55,426 nt of DNA from Lingula anatina (lineage: Eukaryota > Brachiopoda > Lingulata > Lingulida > Lingulidae), in the NCBI RefSeq assembly GCF_001039355.2, contig NW_019773803.1, forward strand, positions 40,155 to 95,580, given 5' to 3'. Shown here piece by piece: positions 24,738 through 35,587 of this stretch. Within the stretch, counting starts at the first letter, position 1. The number at the start of each line of letters is the position of its first letter. The notes below the pieces were generated by a model. The model did not search any database and was not told the origin of the DNA. It was given only the letters and a program-made list of their open reading frames with translations. The position numbers were made by a program, and so were the translations under genes.

Positions 24738-26107
24738 TAGGGTAAATAATAACTTTTTTTGGAAATCTCTCAAGGAACAAGTGATTTTAGAGGCAAAATG
24801 GGTCAAAAAGTTCATTTATGATGAGAAATTTGAGATAGGAGCATTCCTTAGGTCGGTAATTCCACTATTTTTGGAAACGCATACAAAAGCATGTGTACTA
24901 CACATGCAGTTACTGTTGTAACTATATGCATGTATATACCTGTATTGCATAGGGTTGGGTAAAGCACAATGTTTTGGTAAGTAAGTGTTTTCTATGGCAG
25001 AAAATGATGCTAAACACACACGTGCAACTATATTTTTCACAACAGCCATGAAGGTTGGTAAAATAACGATTTTCAAAATGGCAGTCAAAATGCCTTAACA
25101 AGACTTGCAACAGTGCCAGTTAAATGTCCCTTAGTTTGTAATATGCCTTTTCTTATGTTTTTAGGGTAATAAAATATATTTTCCTTATGTTAACACTGCC
25201 ATTCTGACATTTTAAATGGAGTTTGGTTACCTTGTTGGTTGATAGTTTACTATACAGTTAATGCTTTGAAATGTATTATAATCCAACCCGGGGCAGATCC
25301 AGAGCTATTTTCTGACAGTCTTACAAATTATCTTTGTTGATCCATCCTTCAATTTTGACCGTCTTCCAACAGAAAAAAATAGACACCTATCAATTTAAAC
25401 ATGAAAATCTGACTATCTTCTGGAAGTCCTAGAAGAGCCTAAATCTGCCCCTGCCAACATACATCTGTTGGGAATGTTCTTCTCAAAGATAGGAAAAACA
25501 CCTTTTGGAGATTCTGGCACTGGAGATTTCCCTTGGCAACTTCTGTGCTGGCCTCAGCTTATGACAGGGATTTCTTCCGGCTTCATACATGTAAAACAAA
25601 GGAGTATCATCCATCCTATTGTAATAATTTAAAAATAGTCACTTTTTGTTAAGGATAATTGTTTCTTCATTATAATTCCCATCCAACAGATGTTGGGGAA
25701 TTGGGAAATCTTATCACTCCTTATTTTGATTGAACTAGATGACTGAGGCGGTTCATTGTCCCCATTATCGAAGATTCTGGGTCTTCAGTCTAGCTTGACA
25801 GTTAACTGTCAGCTCACATGGTAACTGAACTCACAATAAAATGTTCCAATCTCGGTATTAACATCAGAAATGAATTCTACCACCCCTATAGGAAAAGACA
25901 TATGACACACTATACTGTAGTACCTTTAATTGTTGTTGATGAAATTCTAGGTACGTAGGCTGTTGTGGCTGCCATTTTGAAAATTGTCATTTTACCGACC
26001 TAAATATTTGTTGTAGAAAGAAATGTTTTTCATATTTGTGTTCAGCATCAAATTTTGCCTCAGAAAACACCTTTTATGGAATTTTTTTGAGATTTACCCT
26101 ACCCTAA
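24738..26107. mobile_element. Large foldback element with doubled left arm
   Basis: A left arm at 24950-25085 and the reverse complement of 25965-26107 share about 140 bp. This includes TAGGGT(A/T)GGGTAAA at the end and AAAATGACAATTTTCAAAATGGCAG-type sequence inside. A further partial left arm lies at 24738-24860. The 880-bp centre shows no transposase frame. It follows the PARP stop codon by about 60 bp. Confidence 0.65.
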
Positions 26108-26855
26108 GACGTTATAGTATTTACCTTTGTTATATAACCTGCGCTATCAGTTTGTGAAATTTTCCATGTAGAAATTTGATATCAACATACATGTAGAAGA
26201 CATGAAATACAGTACCAGTATGTTATTTTACATTATGTTACAATTAGAAATTATAGAAGTTTTAGTACAGGAGACTACTAATGACTACTAACAAGGTTAA
26301 GCAATAGATGTTCTATTGTATGACAAAAGAGTGTATTTAACAATTAGTCTTTACATCAAACTGTGTGCATGCCTCAGTTGATCCAAATGAAGGGAACAGG
26401 AGGAAATGGGATTGTGCAAGAAGTGACGTGGAGTGACGTAAGATGTGAAGCTGAGTGGTCAATTTTAGCTGGAGGTGAACGGGAGTGAAGACATGGGCTA
26501 AGAGAAAAAAGCATTTTTTTCAACAACATGGTAAGATAATATTTTTTTCTTTTGGCATTTTGGGCAGAGATTGCTTGTAGAAATAATAGGTATATGAGAT
26601 GAAAATATGTTACTAAACAAAACTTGAAGGTGCAAAATCGTGCTTAATTTGCATCAATTTCTTTTGAAATATATGCTGCAGCGACTGACATTGCAACAAA
26701 GAGCGTCAAGGAAAAATGATTCCTGCAAGCTGTAAGTCGTTGTCATGTGCAATTTTCGCATATATGTAACCTGATATGCCCATATCTAATTGTTTTAGGT
26801 GTTTTAAGGTATGTGCTGGAATCATGATGATGTTTTAGAGCCCTTAAAGGACCTT
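26108..26855. other. Intergenic; possible untranslated exon
   Basis: No gene is supported. CRE-like words at about 26423 (TGACGTGG) and 26434-26441 (TGACGTAA) precede a purine-rich stretch that ends CAACAACATG at 26530, followed by a good GTAAGA splice donor. This could be a 5' exon of the peptide locus at 28.4 kb, but joining its ATG to the next exon does not keep the reading frame. Confidence 0.25.
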
Positions 26856-27246
26856 CCCTTACNATGATAAAATATTTCTCTATAAAAGATTACTTTAAAA
26901 TGATCAATTTTTTTCAAAAATTCTTTAAAAAAGAAATTAAAGAATTTCTATAGAATCCTATAGAAGACTATAAGATTGTGCATTATAAACAATAAAAAGC
27001 ATTTTTGCTTTAATAGTGATATATAATTGACAATTCAACTGATAAAATGGACCTATATCAAATATCTATTGTTTAGAATGATATATGTTTGTAAGATATG
27101 CATTTTTCTCAAGATTTTAACTTACAACAATTTCCTATAGGATCCTATAGGAAATCCTATAGGAAATGTGCCCTATAGGATCCTATAAGATTTCCTATAG
27201 GATCCTATAGGATCCTATAGGATCCTATAGGAAATTTTCGTAAGGG
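26856..27246. mobile_element. CCTATAGGA-rich MITE, long copy
   Basis: About 390 bp bounded by CCCTTACNA on the left and TCGTAAGGG on the right, with TT on both outer sides (possible 2-bp target duplication). The right 110 bp is a tandem run of TCCTATAGGA, a perfect 10-bp palindrome. One base of the left terminus is an N. Confidence 0.65.
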
Positions 27247-27901
27247 TTGTGAAAACCAGGAAGTAGTTCGCTACTAACAACTGAATAGTACAGAATCATG
27301 AACACTGTCCAATGATTTATCGTTTTTGTAAATATTGTGATAGGATTTTAGATGGTTAAATGCTCAGCTGACATGAAATTCCACATATATTATCACACCT
27401 ATTGCACGGGGATATGCAATAATCAGTGACAAAAGCCTTGACAAAGATGACATTCTGACAGCCTCGAGCTCTTATCTGAGCTAAAAATCACAAGCAAAGG
27501 AGGTCTCTAGTTAACAAATTTCAAAGAGATTTCTTTTTCTGAAAATATGGAAATTTTTAGCTCTCATTAGTTTGCTGAACATGAGAAATAACAGCGAATC
27601 TAGAACAAGTTTTCAATTCACAGTGGTCGTTTGCCTGGCAGTTCTTTGAATCCACCCCCACAACCCCATTTTGCACCCCAAGTTTGTGTCTGGTAATGCC
27701 ATCATTTTTTACACTGTACCAGCTAGCCCAATATTACAGTCTTTTACATTTAGGTTATCAATAACTGGCTATGGCATGGGGGGATGTAATGCACAACAGA
27801 CTCAGGAGCCCAGGGAGTTAGTTTGTATGAGAGCATTCACATCAAGAAGAGCCGAGGTCCAGCAAGGCTGAGACCTAAATATGGCAGACTTACATGAAAG
27901 G

Positions 27902-27972
27902 AATACTGCATAATCCTTTAATTGTCTCTCAATGGCATTCATTAAGAGACCATTAAAGAATTACGCGGTATT
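27902..27972. repeat. 71-bp hairpin
   Basis: Two 33-base arms (27902-27934 and 27940-27972) pair with five mismatches or wobbles around a 5-base loop. The ends read AATACTGCATAAT and ATTACGCGGTATT. It is the size of a small stem-loop RNA precursor or of a minimal foldback element. Confidence 0.6.
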
Positions 27973-28039
27973 GCAGTTATTTTTTTTCTTCTAAGATAGG
28001 CTTCGGTAAGATTCATTTTAGGGGGTGTTCAGCTCGTCA

Positions 28040-28200
28040 TCATCCCGATACTCTGTATATTAAAAATTGCTGGCACACTCCATGTACCAAGCCCCTCCAC
28101 TTCTTTCTATCAAGTGCCATCCTTGTGACCTCTGTTAAACTTTTTTTGTCCATTTTTGTATGCTGGTCTTCCATCCAAACCTTGGCCTGCCACGTTTACT
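28040..28200 (-). pseudogene. LINE reverse-transcriptase C-terminal fragment
   Basis: On the minus strand, frames broken by a shift read RGRPRFGWKTSIQKWTKKV and then EVTRMALDRKKWRGLVHGV. This is the GRP.RW...DI and A.DR..WR.LV pattern found at the end of many non-LTR retrotransposon polyproteins. Only the tail remains. Confidence 0.6.
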
Positions 28201-28454
28201 CTCTATTGGAATGCTTAGAAATGTTGATGTGAACAACTCCAATTTTTCCATTTGCAGCTGTTGGCCATTTCCTTACATTTTATAATCTCCTAAACATACT
28301 GTCACAACAAACTGCATTGATTTTCTTACCTCAGCTTCTCTACTACATCCACCAAACCTCGTTTTGGATCGGCATACATTTACTCTTCAGCTTGACCACA
28401 CAATTAATTCATCTTTTGAAATAGGGACTTCCATATTTACATCGCAGCTTTAAC

Positions 28455-29700
28455 ACAGTAGAAAAAGTGTTCCTCCTGGCGCTGATCCTGTATTTCATCC
28501 TGATGCTCTGTCAAGGAACAGAGGCAATCCCAGCACCAACTGAGGTAGACGGCGTCTCTTGGAATAAAATACCTCCGAAGTTCCTGTAAGTTGTCTTAAC
28601 CTTATAAGTTAATGTACATGCGAAATATGTTCAGACAAGGACGATCTGTGAACAAAAATCAAACTAAATTGTGTTCTCAGGTCATCTTTATAATTAAGAC
28701 CCCATTTCAACATATATTAAGACATATGCTTCATGAACTTGGGCGTCCAAGGATGCGACTTGGTCTGACTTTATGGTTCTTCACTGACAAGTACATGTAC
28801 ATGGAATTAGTTAATCTCTTTTGTTTTTGAAGTTTACATCTATTTAACCCCATAATTTGTTGTACTACATAACCTTATGCTTGATTGATACTTTTTGAAT
28901 AGATAAGTGCAAAATAAGATGACTGAATGAATGAAAGAAGATGTAAATAACTAATGATGTAACACATAGACTAATAGATATAAGTGGTCATAAAAATTTA
29001 TGAAGACAAAATCATCAGATAAAATAAACGTTGATATTTATGTGCATTAATACAGTATGAATTAAAAGTAAAAATCTGAGTTGATAGGTAATTATTTTAT
29101 TTGTATTACTTCTAGAAATTGGTATCTAAGATATATGGTAAAAAGAGGAGGCTGCACGACCGAGGAATGCAAAAAGCTATTGGAAGAATGGGATCTTTAT
29201 CTTTTGGAAAATGGATACGGAAAGACATATGCTCGGTTTGGCGGGTAAGATATTTTCAAGACATGTTTTTTTAAAAGATGGTTCTAAGAAGTATATATCA
29301 CAGACAAATTAATCTTAAATATAATGGTGCTGGGGTATGTAGACATTTCAAGCATTGACAGATTTCTCCAGGACCAGATTTAGGTTTCTTGATGGTCTAA
29401 GCACCATGATGCCTTGGTACATATATATTGTGGCAAGCACACTTTTCTATTGAAATCCCATTTCAATTTTTAATAAAATTTTTCCCTTATACATACATAA
29501 ATTTATATATTTACCCTGGCTGCTTGGGTGTCACTTAGCTGCTTCATATGCTTAATAGTTATATACACTTATCCAGCCCTGGGTTTATCAACATCTCCAC
29601 ATATTCTGGGATTGATATGTATGTGTTTTGATTATTGAAATTGTCTTTCTTCATTTTTTTATTCTTATTATTAGTATTTCCTCTGAATTTCAGATCTTAG
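28455..29700 (+). pseudogene. Secreted-peptide gene copy lacking start codon
   Basis: Three exons, 28455-28585, 29116-29244 and 29694-29700, match the minus-strand gene at 42933-43727 with the same phases and the same early TAG stop. The product would be VEKVFLLALILYFILMLC (signal-peptide-like), then IPAPTEVDGVSWNKIPPKFL, NWYLRYMVKRGGCTTEECKK, LLEEWDLYLLENGYGKTY and ARFGGS. The codon matching the partner's ATG is ACA, so normal initiation is lost. The next in-frame ATG falls inside the hydrophobic segment. The rest is undamaged, so loss is recent or a different upstream exon supplies the start. A GYGK sequence here could be an amidation site; the partner has GYAK. Confidence 0.65.
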
Positions 29701-29713
29701 TTGAGCCAAGGCA

Positions 29714-30090
29714 ATGACGGGTGTATCTTCAAGTGAAGAAAGAAAAACTTTTGAAGCACCTTATTTTATACGGAAAACAAAGAATGAAGTTATATTTTTG
29801 ATCACAGTTAATAAAGTGAAGAAAACAGAGGACAGACATGATTTTGTGTTTTGAAAGCCATGCATTTAATTCTGCATCAGCTTCATTTGCTATAGCAATT
29901 TGTGTACACTTAGACAAAAAAAAATGAAAAAAAATAGATGATGCTGTATATAAAATTCAGTTCTATGGACACTCCACATGTGACAGGACCTTGGACTTGG
30001 AGACAACCTACGCTACTTCCGGGGTACGGAATGATGCTGCACATGTGTGTCTGGGACACATGCCACGAGGAAAAGTGGCGCGATTCTAGA
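29714..30090 (+). pseudogene. Broken copy of the second frame of the peptide locus
   Basis: Starts ATG ACG GGT, 13 bases after the TAG of the peptide frame, and reads MTGVSSSEERKTFEAPYFIR and on to HDFVF, where a TGA stops it after 46 codons. Homology to the intact frame at 42437-42919 continues beyond the stop with further indels (GACAGGACCTTGGACTTGGA is fully shared). It is a decayed duplicate. Confidence 0.6.
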
Positions 30091-30190
30091 AGTCGGCGTA
30101 ACGTCACAAGATGGCAGACCGCTTTTACAACCATTTGTTTTGGGGACATGTCTGATGCGACTTCCGGTTTTCACTGTAGTTTGTAATGGA
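30085..30190 (+). promoter_or_regulatory. Promoter-like GC-rich segment
   Basis: Just past the duplication boundary the DNA becomes GC-rich, with a CRE-like AACGTCAC, the YY1-like CACAAGATGGCAGACCG and the ETS-like ACTTCCGGTTTT within 75 bp. The ATG in the YY1-like word opens only a 14-codon frame. The motifs are seen; promoter activity is inference. Confidence 0.35.
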
Positions 30191-30609
30191 CTGGAGATAT
30201 AAATTGCTCATCCAAAAAGCTTGTTTTTCTATATTTAAACAACTTTTTACTTCATAGCAGCGTAACAGTATGAAGAGGGACTATGCCCAGAAGCACAGAA
30301 GAGAGATAAAGAGAAACTGGAGCTTAGCATTTTGGAGATTTGTCCATATACATTTCCCGCAGATGCTTGGGAGGACGCTTGCAAGGACAGCGAAAGGAAA
30401 GACCAGAACGTGTCTTATAAATCAGTATAAATATTTTACCATAAACTCCCCATAAATTGGGTACTGTTGGCTCTCACTTTGCTACAGAGATTTCCATGTT
30501 CTGTCTTGAAGTTTTTAAATTCTGCACATGGAATATATATATAATGATATGAATCCAGGTAACATATATAAACTATATATAAACTATATAAAATTTACAT
30601 GGTGCAATA

Positions 30610-31400
30610 AAAGTAATAATAATAATAATAATATTTATTTCGAGTCTAAAATCCATAAAATGTTCAATAGACTGTACAGCATAAAATACAAAGAAGTTTA
30701 TAGATGAAAATGATTAAGATATATATTATATAAATCAGAGCTAGACTAAATTGTAACTAGAAAAGCACTCCGAGAGCGCAGACCTCCACCAAGGCAGCGA
30801 TTTTTTATTATTATTGATTATTGATTGATTATTGATCCGGATCACCACCAAAATCAGATCCTGAAAATTTCATCAAAATTGGTCCATAACTTTTTGAGTT
30901 ATGTTGAGTTATGAAAAGCAAACAAACAAACGGGGGTGAATACAAAACCTCCTTGGTGGAAGTAATAAACAGTAATTAAAAGTAAAAAAAATCCAAGGTT
31001 TCTTAGTGTAAAATTTAAAAATTCATGAATAAAATGTCTTTAAAATGTGTGTTTTCAATTATTTTTTAAAAGATTCTATTCGTCTAATAAAAAATTGGTA
31101 ACTTATCCCATTCTACCGGTGCAGCTACACAAAATGCTACATTATGTCACCATATTATGTTTTTAACTTTGATTTGGGAACTTTCAATAAAAGTTTGTCA
31201 ATAGACCTCAGAGATCTTTGAGGGCTATGATGTTTGACCAGATCAATTATATATGGTGGAGCTAGGTTATAAAAAGCAGCATGTGTAAAAACTAAAAATA
31301 AAGTTCTGGCCATAACTGGTAACCAGTGCAACTGCTTTAAAATTTGAGTGATATGGCAATCTATCAGCCATTAAGTCCATTAAAAGCTTCAATTTAACCT
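30610..31400 (-). mobile_element. LINE (L2/CR1-type) 3' fragment
   Basis: Minus strand at about 31345-31150 reads ILKQLHWLPVMARTLFLVF, then NLAPPYIIDLVKHHSPQRSL, and after small breaks AFCVAAPVEWDKLP. These are the LHWLPV..R, LAP.YL.DL...Y.P.R.LRS and AP..WN.LP motifs at the end of CR1/L2/Jockey-type reverse transcriptases. The 3' end is an (ATT)n tail at 30617-30640, usual for that group. The fragment is interrupted by the MITE at 30756-30963. Confidence 0.65.
30756..30963 (-). mobile_element. MITE of the CTCTGCCAAGG family, copy 2
   Basis: Reverse-orientation copy of the element at 23645-23871, from CTAGAAAAGCACTCCGAGAG to CCTCCTTGGTGG. It is inserted in the 3' region of the LINE fragment. 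Confidence 0.7.
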
Positions 31401-31682
31401 TCTCACTTTTTTTCAATATAGCTGAGCTTTTTATATTAAGTATAATTTTATTAATTTAAATGTTAATCAGAAAAATTATAAACTTCAAATCAAGGTGGAC
31501 AGACACAAGGACTCGATAATTGATCTTTAAAATATTACCAGGCTGGAAACAAGGACAATAAGATTTGTACATATAGGTATGAAATATTACCTAAAGCTAC
31601 ATTTGTATACTTACACATTCATAATTCTAAATGTGTGAATTTTACAATGAATGCCTCAAAAGAATAAAAACCATAAGATCCA

Positions 31683-31774
31683 CCCATACAAAAAGTCCTA
31701 TAAGATATCCTATAGGATTCTATAGGAAATTGGCCTAATTTCCTATAGGATCCTATAGGACTTTTTCGTTAGGG
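31683..31774. mobile_element. CCTATAGGA-rich MITE, 92-bp copy
   Basis: Terminal inverted repeats CCCATACAAAAAGTCCTATA and, on the other end, TATAGGACTTTTTCGTTAGGG read inward. The interior is almost only CCTATAGGA units. It is flanked by CA on both sides. Same family as 26856-27246 by repeat unit and end sequence. Confidence 0.65.
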
Positions 31775-32640
31775 CACTGATTGAATTAATAATATGAAGA
31801 TTTAAAAGTATTACTTGGTCCATTACACATTCATCCTTTTCTCACCGAATATATTTATGTGAAATTTTCTGACAAATAATTACAAATCATGTATTTTCAA
31901 TTAAAGGTAAAAAAGCAACATCACATAAGGAAATTGATAAGGTGTGACAGAATCTGTCACATGTGTACCCAAAGGGCAATGGTACATGAATATCATTTTA
32001 TACTTTAATGTGACTATTATGCCCAATATGTAAAACAGACCAAGAGACTAGGTAAAGTAAAATCTCAATTAATCCTGAAGCCCAATACAAGGTCACCAGA
32101 AAGTAAATTACGTGCCAACTAGGATAATTTACCCTCCCTTTCCAATTTTATTATAAAATCATTTATTTTAAAAAAATTAAGTGATTGCTGTACTTGGTAA
32201 TTTCTGTTATATTCCTTGTTTAAAAATATTAATATGTGGTCCCACTGTTGTGAACAGTGACTCTGCAGTGGGAAGAAAAAAGTGACACATTTTTATATCT
32301 GTATAACTGTGTTATTTATTTATTTATCTAGTTATTGGTGTAATTTTAGCTCTTCCTCCCCTCCTTGTCAATTTGAATCACTCCACATTATGTTACATGT
32401 AATAATAACCTTATGCTTCATGACTTGTGTTTATGATAAATTTATAAAAACACCAAGAAGTTAAATCTCACTGCTTAGCTGGCATATTCCTTTATTTTAC
32501 TTTTAAGTTAATACTAGTACATTTGTGCATTATGCAAAGATCTTTTTTTTCAGTCACAAACTGGCAACACAAATACCAGTTACAGAATAGTAATGCACTA
32601 ATTGTATTGTTGTCATTATATTATAATGTACAAGGTCATG
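31775..32640. other. Intergenic, nothing identified
   Basis: AT-rich sequence without supported exons. A 60-codon frame at 32282 has no features of a gene. Confidence 0.5.
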
Positions 32641-32797
32641 CAGGCCCGTAGCCAGGGGGGTTCAAAAGAACCCTCCTTTTTGCTGGAAAAAGGTCCACAT
32701 GGGTCAAATTTGACCTAAGTACATGGGGATTATATGGTAAAAGGTCCACTTTTTCAGAAAAAGAACCCCCCCTTTGAAATTGCTGGCTACGGGCCTG
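32641..32797. mobile_element. 157-bp MITE, copy A
   Basis: Perfect 15-bp terminal inverted repeats CAGGCCCGTAGCCAG / CTGGCTACGGGCCTG, flanked on both sides by TCATG (32636-32640, 32798-32802), a likely 5-bp target duplication. Inside are paired AGAACCCCCC and AAAGGTCCAC words. Confidence 0.8.
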
Positions 32798-33070
32798 TCA
32801 TGATAATTTATGCACCAGTACAGAAATAAATTGAACTGAATTGTTTAAAAAAGTCTCCTCTTCAAAACCTCATTATAACTACCCACGGTCAAAGTTTAAC
32901 TAGTTTTAGGATAAAATTGAGAAAAGAAAAACCTGAGCTAATCATACCCTGCAGAATAGATAGAAAAACTACATGCACCATATATCATATACCTGTACCC
33001 TCAATGTAAAGGTTGAATCAATGGCTGCTTAGTTCCGTATGTAAATCGCCCTATATATCATTTTTTTTAC

Positions 33071-33238
33071 TTGGCCCGTTGCCAGGGGGGATTCGGGGGG
33101 TTCGAAAGAACCGCCCCTTTTTGCTGGGAAAAGGTCCACTCTTGGTAAAATTTGATCTAGGTACATGTAGTGTTTATGGGAAAGGTCCACTTTTTCAGAA
33201 AAAGAACCCCCCTTTTGAAATTGCTGGCTACGGGTCTG
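33071..33238. mobile_element. MITE, copy B of the same family
   Basis: GGCCCGTTGCCAGG on the left, CTGGCTACGGGTCTG on the right, with the same interior as 32641-32797 plus a small duplication of GGGG/TTCG. No clear target duplication. A 166-codon frame running through it and the next microsatellite is spurious. Confidence 0.75.
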
Positions 33239-33279
33239 CTTGCAGAGTTACCTACACTATAAAGATAAAGTTTCCTATA

Positions 33280-33299
33280 CGATATATATATATATATAG

Positions 33300-33358
<59 letters not shown>

Positions 33359-33500
33359 TAGACACACACACACACACTACTGCAATGATCCAAGATCTGA
33401 TGAACGAAGGAAAAATAAGTCTGAACGAAAGGAAAAGACCGACACTTTACATAGGCCTAAATATTGCACCCCCCCCCCAAAAAAAAAAAAAAAAAAAAAA
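33280..33500. repeat. (AT)n, (CA)n and C/A homopolymer tracts
   Basis: (AT)n at 33280-33357, ACACAC at 33361-33376, and C10/A20 at about 33470-33500. The latter, followed by TAGTGACAAATAAAATAAAA, has an inverse counterpart at 40410-40480, suggesting a dispersed repeat family. Confidence 0.75.
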
Positions 33501-33619
33501 TAGTGACAAATAAAATAAAATGAAATAACATAAAAGCTTAATGAAATAAAATAAGATAAAATCCCAATAAAGAAATAACACTCGGATGGGGGTAGGTGTA
33601 ACCTGCTTACCTGTTATAA

Positions 33620-33830
33620 CTCCTTGGTTGCACCAACAGGGCGTAAATTTACTCGGCTACGACTGTCGTAAACCGCAACGCCTGGCGTCCGTGCGCCAGG
33701 TTTACTCTCCCTGCTTACGCCCGTAGCACCAAGACAAAAACTGATGGTCGCAACTACGCCCGAGTAACGCTCCGTTGCGTCAATGGCCAACAACACGTGG
33801 ATGGTATAATTGGGCAAATGAGGAGTTCTC
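33620..33830. repeat. GC-rich GCACCAACAGGGCG-type repeat
   Basis: A CpG-rich segment with inverted words around TTGCACCAA, GGGCGTAAATTTACTCGG and ACGCCCGAGTAACGC. Related words recur at 36530-36600 and 38330-38360, at the ends of the inverted-arm element there. Confidence 0.4.
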
Positions 33831-34319
33831 AGCTGCAGTCATAATGGAATGATGACATAAATAAACACAAAATGAGCATTTCAGAGACGGAGAAATTCAT
33901 AAGCTACATTATCCCACTTTGATTTAGAAATAAGAACGTAAAAATACGTTAACTTTGCTGTTGTCTTGGATATATAGCAATAAAATCGTAAATATATTCC
34001 GAATCAAAATATTATTATAGTATGCTATTATAGTATGCTGTTGTAACTGAGAAAAACGCGTTGGAGGCAGTATGTATTTCTATTAATGGATTTGAACACC
34101 TTCACATTTGTTATTGAAACTTTTGAGTCTGAAAATAATGCAAAAACGCCAACATTGCTCTCTTTTTATATTTTTACAACAGTGCCGACAATTTCATGAC
34201 CTTATCTATGGTTACACCGTGAGAGATCATTTAATTCAATAGAGCTTACATCTTGGAGATTAAGAAATACAAGAGACCTAATACACATTCATCACTTTAC
34301 AGTTGTACGTCGACAGGAA

Positions 34320-34640
34320 ACTCGAAATGCATTGTGGGAGGGGGAAAGAGCGTGAACTCATGGCGCGAAGGCTCTTGAACACAAAATAATGACTACCTGC
34401 TGTGTTTCAAGTTGCAGAAATGATAGAAGGTATCGAGAAAGGTAATTTCCCGCTAATTTTACAATCATGGACCAGAGTGTGTGATCGTCGAGGTTATTCC
34501 CCATTATTCGTATACTCGCTGTTTTTGTTTTGCTCTATTTTTTCCCACAATGCAATTCTCACGCATGCGCGCAGCGATTTTGTAAGTATCTGTAAAGAGC
34601 ACAGGCTTCAAACAACTGCGCATGTGCGAAAAGTGCGCTG
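34320..34640. promoter_or_regulatory. CpG-rich promoter-like region
   Basis: Contains an AAATGCATTGTGGGAG word at 34326-34341 and its inverse TTCCCACAATGCAATTC at 34547-34563. These resemble ZNF143/SBS-type promoter sites. An NRF1-like ACGCATGCGCGCAG follows at about 34563. The THAP-type start exon lies between them. The motifs are seen directly; function is inferred. Confidence 0.45.
34389..34441 (+). CDS. First exon of a THAP-domain protein
   Basis: ATG at 34389 opens MTTCCVSSCRNDRRYRE and runs to a GTAATT donor at 34442 (17 codons plus two bases). M..CCV..C.N is the usual start of the THAP zinc-coordinating DNA-binding module, whose CxxC pair comes first and whose FHRFP and C..H parts follow in later exons. 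I found no matching later exon downstream, so either the intron is very long, the gene is truncated, or this is the 5' end of a THAP-bearing P-type transposase. Unspliced reading stops one codon after the donor. Confidence 0.45.
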
Positions 34641-35471
34641 TTTGAAATAAACAAGTTGGTGAAATTGACAAAGACCGTCTGGTTGATTTTATTTCATTAC
34701 CTCTCTGGTGTCTTTTTGAAAATTTATATTAGAAATGTTCTATTGATTTTATGTTGTAAAAAGTAAATCCGTCGGAATTCCTTAGAAAAACATTTATTTT
34801 ACCTTCATTTTAAGGGGATTCCCATTGTATTTATAGTGTTATATGTGGCCCCAATGGGGATTTTCACACCTCCCCTACTCTTGATTAATAAAATTCTTCA
34901 CCTGGAGGATTGTAAATTACATTGCAAAATACATTGAAAATCGTAGGAAGGTTAACTGCAGATAATGCTGCGAGGATATTCTTAACAGTGGGGGAACTCG
35001 GCCAATATAAAATTTTAAACTTCGTTTTACGATTTTGGAGCGCCTGTTCTAATTTTTGAAAGCGAGGCAATGGAACCAAACAATGCGATACAATTTGTAA
35101 TCTCGTAAAAATTGCTATTTTTATATAAAGGTTATAGCATGGAGTACATCGAAATGCGACTTGTTTATTATTATGATCTTAAATAATAATTAATATAAAA
35201 CAAACGATATAATACGTTCTTAACGTTAGCCTATTTATTAGCTTAATTGATTTTTTTTTCGTATTTGGAGATTAAAAACACAAAAGTTGTCTGGTTTCAT
35301 ATCGAGGCACTGCGTTTCGTTCGTGTGCTTCTGTAAAGTGGTGAATTATATAGGACTTGCATTATTCGAAAGGTGCGATGTGCGCATGACCGGAATTGTG
35401 CACTGCAGGGGTCAAAATAGTACCGGAAGTGTTGTTGACAGCGATAGGAACTCATGATGGAAGCATAAGAC

Positions 35472-35587
35472 ATGCCGAGGGCGATATTAAACAAGCCATT
35501 TGAGGCGACAACGGTGCCGGAGTTGAAAAGTTGGTTAAAATGTAGGATGCCCACACATCAGGCAAAAAAAGAAGAGCTGATAAAAAG
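35472..35587 (+). CDS. First exon of a SAP-domain protein
   Basis: ATG at 35472 gives 38 codons plus two bases: MPRAILNKPF, then TTVPELKSWLKCR and AKKEELIK, ending at a GTATGT donor. VPELKSWLK.R......K.ELI is the helix-loop-helix SAP motif that binds AT-rich DNA or chromatin. The start is preceded by ETS-like ACCGGAAGTG and lies in a CpG-bearing stretch, as expected of a promoter. Splicing to the first good acceptor downstream (36012) would give an immediate TGA. In many invertebrates such exons begin SWIM/YqaJ-type proteins. That link is inference. Confidence 0.45.

Larger units (their letters stand above)
28366..30091 (+). repeat. Inverted duplication, left copy (partner 42568-43827)
   Basis: From GGATCGGCATACATTTACTC to the GAGGAAAAGTGGCGCG region, this block matches the reverse complement of 42568-43827: exons, intron ends and the second reading frame. 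Intron 1 is expanded here. The outer boundary of the partner coincides with an isolated N at 43828. Confidence 0.8.

Noticed and set aside
33013-33513. 166-codon + frame
   Set aside because: Crosses a MITE, an (AT)n repeat and C/A homopolymers; not a gene.
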